A DNA stretch of 64,000 nucleotides from Winogradskyella luteola (GCF_019203985.1 NZ_JAGSPD010000007.1:164982-228981); one strand, 5' to 3'. Positions 53,275 to 63,286 are shown, counted from the stretch's first letter. Notes: generated from the sequence alone by a model not told the origin. Program-made: numbers and translations.

Positions 53275-54012
53275 ATGAGTTTACGAAATTTTAAAACCTC
53301 AAATCCTGTTTTCAATGGTTATTTTTGGGATGATGGCAAATCGTCTACAAGAACTATGTCTGTCGCTGGCATCTTCTTTAAATCCATGCTTGGGATTTTA
53401 ATCATTGCTGCTATTACAGCTTACCTCTGGAAACTAAACGAAGAAGGTACACCTATGAAATGGTTTACGCTGGGTGGCATGTTGGGCGCTATTGTAATGA
53501 GTGTTTTAATTTCGGTACGTCAAAACTGGGCTTCTATTTTAGTTCCACTTTACATTATAGCCAAGGGCTTCTTTTTGGGTGGTTTTTCGTCTTATGCACA
53601 TCGTAATTTTCCTGAGCTACCCTATCAAGCCATTGGGGTTACCATAGTTACTTTTTTTGTAATGCTTTTATTCTATCAATTACGTATTATTGTTGTTACC
53701 AAAAAACTACGTAGCGTCATCATTACTGCAACTGTTAGTATTATGGTGGTATATCTCATTTCTTGGATTTTAGGATTTTTTGGTATTAAAACCTACATTT
53801 GGGGAACATCTTGGTTAGCCATTGTGTTTAATGTTTTGGCTGCTATTGTTGCCTCTTTTGCTTTACTTTTAGATTTTGATTATATAGAGCGTTATAAAAA
53901 TAGGGCACCAAAACAAAAAGAGTGGTTAGCCACATGGGGGCTTTTAGCAACACTTATTTGGTTGTATGTAGAAGTATTACGGTTGATGCAGAAGTTGGCA
54001 ATACGATTTTGA
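53275..54012 (+). CDS. Bax inhibitor-1 / YccA family membrane protein
   Basis: 245-residue protein with seven membrane helices. MSLRNFKTSNPVFNG is the typical Bacteroidota N-terminus of this family, and the LLDFDYIERYKNRAPKQ region carries the acidic residues involved in calcium or proton leak in known members. Role in bacteria is unclear. It begins right after the preceding stop codon. Confidence 0.92.
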   Translation: MSLRNFKTSNPVFNGYFWDDGKSSTRTMSVAGIFFKSMLGILIIAAITAYLWKLNEEGTPMKWFTLGGMLGAIVMSVLISVRQNWASILVPLYIIAKGFFLGGFSSYAHRNFPELPYQAIGVTIVTFFVMLLFYQLRIIVVTKKLRSVIITATVSIMVVYLISWILGFFGIKTYIWGTSWLAIVFNVLAAIVASFALLLDFDYIERYKNRAPKQKEWLATWGLLATLIWLYVEVLRLMQKLAIRF

Positions 54013-54048
54013 CTGACAGGCTTAGTCACCAAAAACATTGCATAAAAT

Positions 54049-54525
54049 CTAGTCAATTTTGACTATAACCGGTAGCTCAAAAGCTGTAGTGACTTGTTGC
54101 CCTCTTTTAATCGCAGGATATATTTTTGGAACACGCTTTAAGCTCTGCCTGAGTAAACTATCTATTTTTGGTATTTGAAATTGGGTTTCTGGCTTTACCA
54201 TTATAGATTCAACTTCCAACTGCCCTTTGTTATCAATAATAAGTCTTAACCTAATAGTATCATTTACATCCTCTGATACAATAATATTTTGACTTCCTAA
54301 ATATAAATTGACACTTTCAAGAAATGTATTCTGAAAACAAATTTTACTATCTTCTTTTGCTGTAATAGAATCGCAACTGCCAAAGGTTGGATAAGTATCT
54401 ACATCATTCCAATTTAAAGTTTGTAGCTCTTCTTTATATAGATCTTCGGAATTTAGTTTTTTCTTTTCAAAATAACTGCATGAGGTTGCGAATAGCAAAA
54501 CAAAAAGAAAAAGAATCGGTTTCAT
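54049..54525 (-). CDS. TonB C-terminal-like lipoprotein
   Basis: 158-residue lipoprotein (lipobox FATSC at about Cys16) with a C-terminal half (from DTIRLRLIIDNKGQ to TTAFELPVIVKID) that has the pattern of TonB C-terminal-like energy transducer domains. There is no membrane-spanning TonB anchor or proline spacer, so it is unlikely to be a working TonB. Confidence 0.72.
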   Translation of the reverse strand: MKPILFLFVLLFATSCSYFEKKKLNSEDLYKEELQTLNWNDVDTYPTFGSCDSITAKEDSKICFQNTFLESVNLYLGSQNIIVSEDVNDTIRLRLIIDNKGQLEVESIMVKPETQFQIPKIDSLLRQSLKRVPKIYPAIKRGQQVTTAFELPVIVKID

Positions 54526-54565
54526 TAGCTCATTTTGATACCGAAATGTACGATTTTTTAGAATT

Positions 54566-54769
54566 TTAGTGCTCTTCCAATAATTTTTCTTCTTTAAGTT
54601 GTTTCAGTTTGTCCTCAGCAAAAGGCTTAAAAATTGATTTTTGATGCTTTTCAATATAATATTTGTACATCTTAATTTTAGCATCTGTACCAGCATAATC
54701 ACTTGTTCTTATTAATCTCGGTAAGTAGTGTTTCAATATCCTTGACATCCATATCATTTTTCTGGACAA
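54566..54769 (-). CDS. Doubtful small reading frame after the second blaI
   Basis: A 67-codon frame overlapping the end of the BlaI gene by 71 bp. Only the part after 54699 has protein-like composition (YAGTDAKIKMYKYYIEKHQKS, then Lys/Glu-rich). An internal ATG at 54670 would give 34 residues. It may be a small protein, or a remnant of a longer gene that followed blaI. Low confidence. Confidence 0.25.
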   Translation of the reverse strand: MSRKMIWMSRILKHYLPRLIRTSDYAGTDAKIKMYKYYIEKHQKSIFKPFAEDKLKQLKEEKLLEEH

Positions 54770-55058
54770 AGAATGACACCATGCTCTTAAAAGATCCTTG
54801 AAAATAATTATCTATCAATTTATTTATAGATTGATTACTATAAGCATCCACATCCACAATCGGAAAGTAAACATGGCCTTTACCTTGTTTTTCGTAATCT
54901 ACAAAGCTTTTAGACTCTAGTATCCTAACTATGGTAGAAACCGTATTGTAGGCAGGTTTTGGTTCTGGCAAGATTTCTATTATAGATTTAACGTTGGCTT
55001 TTTTTAGCTGCCACAAGGCTTGCATGATCTGCTCTTCTGCTTTTGTGAGTTGTTTCAT
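54699..55058 (-). CDS. BlaI/MecI/CopY family repressor (second)
   Basis: About 119 residues from the ATG at 55058 (MKQLTKAEEQIMQALW); seven residues more if it starts at 55079. Same family as the gene at 39362, with TVSTIVRILESKSFVDYEKQG. Unlike that gene it has no M56 protease next to it. Two tandem dyads lie upstream (55084-55117), between it and the divergent DUF456 gene, so it may control both genes. Confidence 0.9.
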   Translation of the reverse strand: MKQLTKAEEQIMQALWQLKKANVKSIIEILPEPKPAYNTVSTIVRILESKSFVDYEKQGKGHVYFPIVDVDAYSNQSINKLIDNYFQGSFKSMVSFFVQKNDMDVKDIETLLTEINKNK

Positions 55059-55083
55059 GATTGGGTATTCGTCAATCAAATAT

Positions 55084-55132
55084 AACTAAAGATTTAGTTT
55101 TAACTAATGATTTAGTTGAAAATGTAACTTTG
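55084..55132. promoter_or_regulatory. Two tandem palindromic operators in the blaI-DUF456 gap
   Basis: AACTAAAGATTTAGTT (55084-55099, perfect except the GA centre) and AACTAATGATTTAGTT (55102-55117), 18 bp apart. TAACTTTG at 55125-55132 fits a TAnnTTTG -7 element for the DUF456 gene. BlaI family members bind such short dyads. The half-site differs from CTACA at the first blaI, suggesting separate specificities. Confidence 0.65.
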
Positions 55133-55173
55133 ATTCAATTATTGCGTCATATAAACAAATTTAAATTATTTGT

Positions 55174-55671
55174 ATGGAACTTTTCTTAGTGCTGATTGCA
55201 CTACTATTAATGATATTAGGGATCATCGGTAGCTTCTTACCTATTCTACCTGGACCGTTGACCAGCTGGGTTGGTCTTTTGGTATTACATTTTACTGATG
55301 GAGTAGAATTGGGTAGAACATTTTTGATTGTAACGCTTTTGGTGGCAATATTTGTGTATGTATTAGATTATATCATCCCTGCCATAGGTACAAAACGCTT
55401 TGGAGGGAGCAAAGCGGGCGTGGTTGGCACAACGCTTGGCCTAATTATTGGTTTGCTTACTCCTATTCCTTTCGGAATTATTATCGGTCCTTTTATTGGG
55501 GCACTTATTGGAGAGATGATTCACAGAAATGATATAGAAAAAGCGCTAAAGGCTGCTTTTGGGTCTTTTTTGGGTTTTATAGCCTCAACTTTTTTAAAAT
55601 TCATTGTAGCCATAATTTTCTTAGGCTTCTTTATTGTAAAGCTATCTGAACATAATACCAGTGTATTCTAA
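55174..55671 (+). CDS. DUF456 membrane protein
   Basis: 165-residue protein with four to five hydrophobic helices and glycine-rich DUF456 motifs (GIIGSFLPILPGPLTSW, GSKAGVVGTTLGLIIGLL, GPFIGALIGE). Function unknown. It is divergent from the second blaI and ends at a terminator. Confidence 0.92.
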   Translation: MELFLVLIALLLMILGIIGSFLPILPGPLTSWVGLLVLHFTDGVELGRTFLIVTLLVAIFVYVLDYIIPAIGTKRFGGSKAGVVGTTLGLIIGLLTPIPFGIIIGPFIGALIGEMIHRNDIEKALKAAFGSFLGFIASTFLKFIVAIIFLGFFIVKLSEHNTSVF

Positions 55672-55677
55672 TAGAAA

Positions 55678-55714
55678 AAAACCTAGTAACTTGAGATGCT
55701 ACTAGGTTTAATTT
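55678..55714 (+). terminator. Terminator after DUF456
   Basis: Stem AAACCTAGTA/TACTAGGTTT with an 11-base loop, followed by AATTTTC, starting 7 bases after the stop. Confidence 0.7.
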
Positions 55715-55770
55715 TCTTGCTATTAACTCAACAATTACTTAAGAGGGATTAATTAATTCTTGTTGACATG

Positions 55771-55840
55771 GTGTAAAAGTAGACAACTGTTTACACTTTT
55801 TGTTGTGGAAAAACCGTAGACTTGTTGTGGAAAAACCGTA
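55771..55840. repeat. Dyad plus 19-bp tandem repeat
   Basis: GTGTAAA...TTTACAC (55771-55796, 7-bp arms) is followed by two perfect copies of TTGTTGTGGAAAAACCGTA (55800-55818 and 55822-55840), a 22-bp period, i.e. two helical turns. It lies between convergent genes. The pattern looks like tandem binding sites of one regulator, but which one is unknown. Confidence 0.6.
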
Positions 55841-55910
55841 CTTTGTAGTATTTAAAAGGGTTTGAAGCGTGCTTTTTAAACTTGGATATTGATACTTTTT
55901 TTACTTTTTT

Positions 55911-56579
55911 CTATAAATATCCTTTTTCTCTCGCCTCCACTAACAAGGTTTCGTCCTTACCATCTGTAACTGAAAACAATAATTTTAGCTGCTTTTTTCG
56001 TTTTTCGATAGCACTTGTAGATAAAGGAATATACTCACTGAGGCTTTTGGTTTTAATACCTTGGGACAATAAATGTAGAATTTTTCTATTAATATCATCC
56101 ACATATATTTCACTCCGAATTGTCTTTTTTACATAGTTGCTCACGGTACTGCTGTAATAAGGCGGGTATCTTAGAATCTGTTGAAATGCATCAGCCAATT
56201 CCATAGACGTTAAATCGCTTTTAATGAGAAAACCATCTGGGTTTATTTCTTTAATAATATTATGAATGCGAAACGATTCATTAAACATTGTAAGGATTAT
56301 GATCTTAGCCTCTGGTAACACTCTTTTTGCTAAAAGTGCCAAGTCTTCTCCCGAGGCATACCTACCATCCTCGGATGGTGGTAAGCTTATATCAAAAAAG
56401 CAGACATCGTAAGGCGTATCTTTTGATGCTCTATTTATCATTAATTGGGCAGTGTCACAATTATTGGCCGTGTCAATTAGCAAGGTCTGGTCATCTTCTT
56501 TTGTTGCCATTAACACATTTTGGTAGCCTTCTATAATTATTGGGTGATCGTCTACCATTAAAATGTTAATATGTTTCAT
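55911..56579 (-). CDS. NarL/LuxR-type response regulator
   Basis: 222-residue two-component regulator. Receiver domain (1-135) with DDHP (10-13), phospho-acceptor Asp63 in FFDISLPP and LIKSD (Lys near 119). C-terminal LuxR-like helix-turn-helix (about 165-205), with KILHLLSQGIKTKSLSEYIPLSTSAIEKRKKQLKLLF. It overlaps the histidine-kinase gene start by 4 bp (ATGA), so the two act together. Confidence 0.93.
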   Translation of the reverse strand: MKHINILMVDDHPIIIEGYQNVLMATKEDDQTLLIDTANNCDTAQLMINRASKDTPYDVCFFDISLPPSEDGRYASGEDLALLAKRVLPEAKIIILTMFNESFRIHNIIKEINPDGFLIKSDLTSMELADAFQQILRYPPYYSSTVSNYVKKTIRSEIYVDDINRKILHLLSQGIKTKSLSEYIPLSTSAIEKRKKQLKLLFSVTDGKDETLLVEAREKGYL

Positions 56580-58615
56580 GTCGATTGGTTTGTGTAGGGG
56601 ATTTTAACATTAACCTTTGTACCATTACCAGATTGAGAGGTAAAGATGATTTTTCCATTAATATCTTCAACACGAGATGTCATGTTTTTTAAACCAATAC
56701 CTTTTTTACTTTTCGATGTGTCAAATCCCTCTCCATCATCGATGATGTCTAGGCAAATTACACTTTTTTCTAATGAAATACTAATTTTTATAGCTTTGGC
56801 GTTGGCATGCTTATAGATATTTTGCATGGATTCTTGTATAATCCTGTAGATATTAATTTTGGTTTTATTAGGTACAATATCCCAGCTAATATCGTCCGTG
56901 TAATCAAAATCATATTTCAAACCATAGGCTTGCGTCTGATTCTCAATAAGTTCTGAAACAATATCCATAAATCCGGTACCTGAGACAAAATCAGTGTTTA
57001 ATTCATGGGATATTTTACGAATGTCTTCTTCTATAGTTTTTAACTGACCTATATAATTTGCTCTGGTCATCATAGCCTCTTTTCCATCCTTAAAATTAAT
57101 GCTGTCTAAACTAAGGCGTGTCCCAAAAAGCCGACCTAAAACACCATCGTGTAATTCTTCTGAGATACGTTTCTTTTCTTGTGTCCTCGCTTCATCGACT
57201 TTGTCTTGTTGACCAAGCATTAGGTTATAGATGTCCTCGTTTGCCTTTTGTCGTACCTGTATAAGTTTTAACTTTCTATTTTTAGCACGTTGTGATATTA
57301 CAACATAGGTCAGTATAGCTGTTAACAATAATCCTATTGATAAAATGGCTAAATATAAGTTTTCTTTGGATATCTGTTCGTTTTCAGCTTCGAGTTGGTC
57401 GGTTTGAAGCTCTATTCTGGCATGCTTGTTCCGCACACCTCTTTCAACCTTTAATAGGCTATCTGTAATTTTAATATGTTCATTTAAGTATTTTACAGAT
57501 TCTTCCCCTTCATTTAATTTGGACAGTAACAGTAATGACTCCAGAAGAATTTCGTTTGATTCTATGTTCTTAGCTAAATTATAAGCATCCTTAACTTTGC
57601 TTAAAGCGTTTTGCTTTTCGTCAATCCCCATGTAAAATTTTGCCATGCTAATTGCTGTTCCCATCTTTGTAATGTCATCATCAATACTATCAGCAATTTG
57701 GTATGAGCGTTCAAACGTATCTATTATTTCTTTCTTTTGATAAGATCCCGTTAAGAAATTTGTGTATGCCAAATTTTCCAATATTAATGCATAGAATGAA
57801 GGGTCTTTTTGATATAGAGTATTACTATCTAAAATATTTTCAAATATCTTAATAGCCTCAGCATATTTTCCTTGTTTCCGTTTTACAAAAGCTATATTAT
57901 TTAAAGTATAAATGCTATTGTTAAAATCATTTTCCATTCGTTGGGCAACCTCATAAGCCTCATTATAATACTCTAAGGACTGTTGGTCATCATCCAAAGC
58001 CTCAGATATACTGGCTAATGTGTTATACAAAATCCATTTTTGATCTTGAATGTCATTTGTTTCTTCAACACCATTTAATAATCTTAAGGCCTTAACAGCA
58101 CTCTCACCTGCACCAAAATAATCTTTACCATCTAATTGTAATTTGGACAAACTGCCTAAAGCATATGAGAGATTAACATCAGCATTAATCTTATCAAAGG
58201 CTTTTACCGCTTTAGAATAGTAATAATAGGAACTATCTTTTCTATCATTTAGAAAATAAGCATAACCAAGGGCATTATATGCATGAGCAAGAGAACTGGA
58301 ATCGTTAAGTCTTTTAGCTAAAAGCTTTATCTTCTGATTGCTTTCTATATAGCCAGAAAAATCTTCATTGTTAAAATAGTAATTACGTATTTTTTTTTGA
58401 GCAAGTAAAAGGATGGAATCATTTTGTAATTCCTTGGCTAGGGAATTGGCTTTGTTTAAAAAATTAAGCTGTTTTGAACTGGAGAAATCTTTATTTTCGG
58501 AATAGCTTATAAGACTAAATATGCTATCTATCATTATCCTCTCATTGATAGACTGAGAATAACTAAGCTCTATTACTGAAAGTAATATTAATATTCTTAG
58601 GAGAATTGACTTCAA
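56576..58615 (-). CDS. TPR sensor histidine kinase (HisKA_3)
   Basis: 679-residue kinase: signal peptide, about seven TPR-like repeats in the periplasm (60-385), one membrane helix (about 424-443), a coiled coil, a HisKA_3 domain with ELHDGVLGRLFGTRLSL (phospho-His) and a HATPase domain (IIQESMQNIYKHANA, DDGEGFDTS, KGIGLKNM). Typical of Bacteroidota NarX-like sensors with TPR input. The ligand is unknown. It is coupled to the response-regulator gene. Confidence 0.93.
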   Translation of the reverse strand: MKSILLRILILLSVIELSYSQSINERIMIDSIFSLISYSENKDFSSSKQLNFLNKANSLAKELQNDSILLLAQKKIRNYYFNNEDFSGYIESNQKIKLLAKRLNDSSSLAHAYNALGYAYFLNDRKDSSYYYYSKAVKAFDKINADVNLSYALGSLSKLQLDGKDYFGAGESAVKALRLLNGVEETNDIQDQKWILYNTLASISEALDDDQQSLEYYNEAYEVAQRMENDFNNSIYTLNNIAFVKRKQGKYAEAIKIFENILDSNTLYQKDPSFYALILENLAYTNFLTGSYQKKEIIDTFERSYQIADSIDDDITKMGTAISMAKFYMGIDEKQNALSKVKDAYNLAKNIESNEILLESLLLLSKLNEGEESVKYLNEHIKITDSLLKVERGVRNKHARIELQTDQLEAENEQISKENLYLAILSIGLLLTAILTYVVISQRAKNRKLKLIQVRQKANEDIYNLMLGQQDKVDEARTQEKKRISEELHDGVLGRLFGTRLSLDSINFKDGKEAMMTRANYIGQLKTIEEDIRKISHELNTDFVSGTGFMDIVSELIENQTQAYGLKYDFDYTDDISWDIVPNKTKINIYRIIQESMQNIYKHANAKAIKISISLEKSVICLDIIDDGEGFDTSKSKKGIGLKNMTSRVEDINGKIIFTSQSGNGTKVNVKIPYTNQST

Positions 58616-58748
58616 TAGTTATGATCTGAATATTTAACCAAATTTAAAGTAAAATATCCTTTTTTTTCTTTTTTATCTGTATCAATGCAAAAAAGCCTTT
58701 ACAAATTAATGCAAGGGCTTATCATACATTATAAATAAAAATTAAATA

Positions 58749-58919
58749 CTATCCGTTAGTAGGTGCTTTTAATTTATTTTTTTTGTGGGCCAACAGATTA
58801 ATGTGTGTTGAGCTCTCCTTATAAGTTGGCTCATTATTCACAACTTTATCAGATTGTACACCAGACACAGTTAACATAGCGATTGCAACTAAGGCTAAAG
58901 TAATTTTCAGGGTTTTCAT
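58749..58919 (-). CDS. Small secreted protein
   Basis: 56-residue frame with a clear signal-type start (MKTLKITLALVAIAMLTVSG), then a polar tail rich in Lys and Asn. It stands alone, with a perfect dyad TAACGAT-T-ATCGTTA (58965-58979) 45 bp upstream of its start. No function is known; the composition supports a real small exported protein. Confidence 0.65.
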   Translation of the reverse strand: MKTLKITLALVAIAMLTVSGVQSDKVVNNEPTYKESSTHINLLAHKKNKLKAPTNG

Positions 58920-59871
58920 AAATATCAATTTAGGGTTTATTAAATAGTCAACATTAAATTTGCATAACGATTATCGTTACACTGAGGGAAGGGAATGGAT
59001 TATTAACTATTATAGGTCTTAACCTAAAATTGTACTAAAATAAAACGAGGGACGTTTTAATGAGACAACCAGTGTCTTGTAGTAAAATGGATTAAAAATT
59101 TCCTTGATAAGCGATTTGAGGTCTTAAGAAGGACTACAAATATAAGGCTATTAAATGTAAACGAAGAAATATCATCGATAAAATGTTTGTTTTTATCGAC
59201 AAAAATCGTTTATTTCTTTATAACATGTTGAAAACTGTATAAAATACTTCGATCCACACTAATAAAACAATAGTACAAAACAAAAAAGCATCCCGATTTT
59301 CTGTAAGGAAAAAAGGAAAGCTTCTCATTGGATTACCTTTAGTTAAAAGGCTTTCACTACGTCTCAAATAAAATTTGAGAACAACACAACTATCTTTAGT
59401 ATTGAAAAACTTTTTATTAAAAGCCGCTTCAATCAATAAGGACTTCATTAAAAACGGTTCTAGTTATACTATATCAATTAAGTTTGATCATAGTATTTTG
59501 AAATTTTCGATTATCATAATTACAAATAAGAAAATTATCTACATTCCAAGATTTACAACCGGGTACAAATATAACTAAATTTTAAATCTTCGCAACACTT
59601 ACTACTTGAAGAATTATGATAAAAAATACTTAATCGCTTTCATAAAGAAGTAAATACAAGAACTATATACAACATACATTATAGAAATTATTTTAGAATA
59701 TAACTTATTAAAAATCATGTGTTTAACACAAAAATTCTTCTTTTAAATTTCAGGAAATACAAAAGTATTAGTCTTTATATGTAGTATATAAATTCATAAC
59801 ATTACAAGGATAAAAATAACATTTTAAGATTAGTTCTTTGATGTTAATTGTAAAACTAAATTAACTTAAAT
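58920..59871. other. 950-bp region without a convincing gene
   Basis: Very AT-rich. Features seen are the dyad at 58965-58979, a perfect 9-bp inverted repeat TCGATAAAA/TTTTATCGA (59175-59199) and a small CTCAAA/TTTGAG hairpin near 59365. Frames up to 76 codons (59218-59448 minus) lack gene-like composition. No rRNA or tRNA is seen. Confidence 0.5.
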
Positions 59872-62800
59872 ATGAGAAAAATTACCTTGCTTATTACGAT
59901 GCTGTTGAGTATTACAGCATTCGCTCAAGTAGAAATCATTGAAAATTTTGATAGTTCGCAAAATTTCAGTCTTCCTGATGGCTGGTCCCAGACAGGATTT
60001 TTTAATGCCTCAGAAGTTAACCCTTGTGGGGGAAGCGGAAAAAGTGCCACGGTAGATATGCAGCCTTTTGCAATTCCAGGGGAAGCTACTTTAACCACAC
60101 CCAGCTACACGTCTGCAACCAATGCTACTGACCTAACCATCAGCTATTCTATTAATGTATATGAACAATCTCCTATTTTTCCACCCCCAGCTACACAAAA
60201 TTCACCTATGGCAGGATGGGGTAGCGTGGTGCTTGAGTATACATTAGATGGCGGTACTAATTGGATAACCGCATCTACAATAGATGATTCTAACTTTACT
60301 TTTACTGATGCACAAAACTGTACTGAGATACCTGCAACAAACTTAGGTCCGTTGGCCGCTGGCAGCGACTTTCAAGCACGTTTTGTTGTTGATGTACAAA
60401 ATAATGTATCCGATAACTATTCTTTTGTGGTAAGCATAGATAATGTTTCGATAACGCAAGAACCAACTACCACGCCTAACTGTGATGTTACGCTGTTGTC
60501 TCCAACTACCGACACTAACCTTGATGAAACTTTAATGTGGCAAGCCGCTACAGGTTTACCTACCGGATATACCGTTTCGATAGGAACAACTTCAGGAGGT
60601 ACAGATGTATTAGACAATGAAGTCTTAACAGAAACGAGTTATGCAATGTCTGGACTAGGCTTGGCTTACGACACACAATACTTTGTTAACATTGTACCGT
60701 TTAATGGCTTTGGTGATGCTACTGGCTGTACAGAACAAACTTTTACCACACGTTCAGAACCTATAGAAGGGGCTACATGCTCAAATCCATTTGAAGTAAC
60801 TTCTTTTCCGTATGTCGTAGCCAACGATAGTACAGGAGATTATGAAAACAACATCAATGAAGGGCCTTGTGGTAATTTTCCAGCTGCTTTTATAGACGGT
60901 TATGATGTATTTTATACTATTACCCCAACTACAGATATTTCAATTGATATTAATTTGGCTACGATATCTAGCAATGGTGCAGCCATACATGTTATGGAAG
61001 ACTGTCCAGATGTAGCAACAAGTTGTGTTGCTATAGTAGGTGATGACTATTCTAATCCTCCACCATATAATTTAGAAATTAATGATTTAACACTACTAGC
61101 AGGTAATACTTATTTCGTAGTATTGAGTAGTGCAGGTTTTGATAGCAATTACACTTATAGTTTAGTAATTACTGAAAACAGCTGTATCAACCCTACATTC
61201 TCAGTAACACCAGTTCCTAATTGCACAAACGATGAATTTAATGTTGATGTCGACGTAACCTATCTAGGTGGCGCTTCATCTTTAACATTATCAGATAACT
61301 TCGGTAATACGGACAATAACATTACTTCTACTGGTATAGTTAGTTTTGGGCCATATGCAAGTGCTGATGTCGTTGAATTTACATTAATAAATAACGATGA
61401 CAATACATGTTCTGCCACTGACTCAACATTTTTCTATTGTCCTCCTGAAAACGATGATTGTTCTAATAGCATAACACTAGATGTAAATACAGACGGCACA
61501 TGCACCTTATTTACAAATGCAACTAATGCAGGTGCATCAGAATCCCTGAGTGACCCTGTTAACTGTGAATTTACTGGCACTAACGATGTCTGGTTTAGTT
61601 TTACTGCTACTCAAACTACTATGGTTGTAGAATATCTTAATGTTACTAATCTCGTTGGTGAGTTTGGTACGCTTCAAGCTACAGAATTACTCGAAGGAAG
61701 TTGTGGTTCGCTTACAAGTATAGCCTGTTACACAAATAACTATATTACATTAAATAATTTAACAGTAAGCAACACATACTACATTAGAAATAGTTCTAGT
61801 GGCACTGGGGAATCTGGGCAAAAATATGATATTTGTTTACGGGAAACTCCAACTCCCCCTGTTAATGACGACTGTTCTGGTGCTATTGCATTAACTCTTT
61901 CTACCGATGAGAATTGTGACAACCAGCTGTCTGGCTCAACTTCGGGAGCAACACCTTCTCCAGATAATTCATGTAATGAAGGTTTTACAGAAAACTGGAA
62001 AGATGTATGGTATACATTTACGGCTTCAGAAGATGGGCTTTATGAATTTTCATTTAACCGAGTAGGTTTTGATCCAGGAGCTGATTATTTCATCTATTCA
62101 GGAGCTTGTGGGGCTCTAGTTGTAGAAAGTCAATCTTTTTGTTTCAACACAAACCCAGAATCTTTAGAAATGGATAATGGAGAGACCTTTTACATTATGG
62201 TAAGATCGGGTGATAACGGTCCTGGAATAGACTTTGACCTTTGCGTGTTTAAATTACCACCTCCAGTATCTAATGATGATTGTTCTACACCAATAGAATT
62301 ATTAGAATCTACAGACGCAAGTGGAAACAACATGATTTCTGGTAATTTTGACAACTCATATCCTTCAGCAGAGTCTTGTGATACTAGTGCTAGTACTATT
62401 TGGTATAGCTTTACACCTACCTATACTGGTGAGTATAACTTTAACTTTACAGCAGGATCTGGATTCCCTTACTATACTGTATATAATACTGATGATTGTT
62501 CTCAAACAACTAATAATTTTGCATCTGGTTTTACGTGCTACACCACTGGACCAGTGGCCTCAGATTTAGTTGCAGGTAACACGTATTTAATTTCTGTTTT
62601 TAGTTATTCAGATACTGATACGTTCGATTTATTAGCTTATCCCGATCCTTCTTTGAGTGTAGCATCTAATAATTTAGACGCATTTGAATACTATCCAAAT
62701 CCAGTTGTTAATAGCTTAACTGTTAAAGCCAAAAGCCTTATTTCAACTGTAAGCGTTTACAATATCTTAGGTGAAAAAATTCAAGATTTTGCACCTAATG

Positions 62801-62904
62801 ATTTAGAGGCTGAAGTTAACATGAGCCAATTGAACGATGGTGTATATTTCGTTAAACTAACGATCAATAATGTGCAAAACACTATTAAAGTTATTAAAGA
62901 ATAA
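59872..62904 (+). CDS. Large type IX secreted protein with repeated beta domains
   Basis: 1010-residue protein: signal peptide (MRKITLLITMLLSITAFAQ), an MAM/choice-of-anchor-J-like domain (20-200) with Trp and Asp motifs, a fibronectin-like segment (205-295), then four related domains beginning with NDDCS/ATCSNP and containing WYSFT/VWFSFTA (about 300-430, 520-665, 670-800 and 805-930), and a type A sorting domain (from YYPNPVVNSLTV to IKVIKE). It would be exported by the type IX system; role in adhesion or polymer binding is inferred. Confidence 0.93.
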   Translation: MRKITLLITMLLSITAFAQVEIIENFDSSQNFSLPDGWSQTGFFNASEVNPCGGSGKSATVDMQPFAIPGEATLTTPSYTSATNATDLTISYSINVYEQSPIFPPPATQNSPMAGWGSVVLEYTLDGGTNWITASTIDDSNFTFTDAQNCTEIPATNLGPLAAGSDFQARFVVDVQNNVSDNYSFVVSIDNVSITQEPTTTPNCDVTLLSPTTDTNLDETLMWQAATGLPTGYTVSIGTTSGGTDVLDNEVLTETSYAMSGLGLAYDTQYFVNIVPFNGFGDATGCTEQTFTTRSEPIEGATCSNPFEVTSFPYVVANDSTGDYENNINEGPCGNFPAAFIDGYDVFYTITPTTDISIDINLATISSNGAAIHVMEDCPDVATSCVAIVGDDYSNPPPYNLEINDLTLLAGNTYFVVLSSAGFDSNYTYSLVITENSCINPTFSVTPVPNCTNDEFNVDVDVTYLGGASSLTLSDNFGNTDNNITSTGIVSFGPYASADVVEFTLINNDDNTCSATDSTFFYCPPENDDCSNSITLDVNTDGTCTLFTNATNAGASESLSDPVNCEFTGTNDVWFSFTATQTTMVVEYLNVTNLVGEFGTLQATELLEGSCGSLTSIACYTNNYITLNNLTVSNTYYIRNSSSGTGESGQKYDICLRETPTPPVNDDCSGAIALTLSTDENCDNQLSGSTSGATPSPDNSCNEGFTENWKDVWYTFTASEDGLYEFSFNRVGFDPGADYFIYSGACGALVVESQSFCFNTNPESLEMDNGETFYIMVRSGDNGPGIDFDLCVFKLPPPVSNDDCSTPIELLESTDASGNNMISGNFDNSYPSAESCDTSASTIWYSFTPTYTGEYNFNFTAGSGFPYYTVYNTDDCSQTTNNFASGFTCYTTGPVASDLVAGNTYLISVFSYSDTDTFDLLAYPDPSLSVASNNLDAFEYYPNPVVNSLTVKAKSLISTVSVYNILGEKIQDFAPNDLEAEVNMSQLNDGVYFVKLTINNVQNTIKVIKE

Positions 62905-62935
62905 CCCCTTAATTACATTAATAACTATCTAACTA

Positions 62936-62971
62936 TATGGGCTATATTAAAATATAGCCCATATTTTTTTA
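62936..62971 (+). terminator. Terminator after the type IX secreted protein gene
   Basis: Perfect stem ATGGGCTATAT/ATATAGCCCAT with a 4-base loop, followed by a run of T, 33 bases after the stop. Confidence 0.9.
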
Positions 62972-63286
62972 GCATTACAATTATACTTTTTACAAAGTGT
63001 CATTCTTAATGAAACAAATAAGAAGTTTCAATCTGCTCTAAGCTACAAAACTTAACCATTTTCAGAGAGTCACTTTTCTCTCTACCTAAAGTATAAAGAA
63101 AACCTAACTGCTTTTATATATCAAAATTTGATAAGATATGATGGAAATATCTTTAAGCGAATTGTTTATTTATAATAAAAAATAATGTACTGCAGTAATT
63201 CTTTTTTAAAGTTTAGTGTGTACATTTATGTTTATTTTTATGAGAATTATGGATATAATTTCATAATCTTATAGTGATTTTTATAC

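Noticed and set aside
59218..59448. 76-codon minus-strand frame in the 950-bp gap
   Set aside because: AT-rich, Phe/Leu-rich with no family pattern or fitting neighbour; probably chance.
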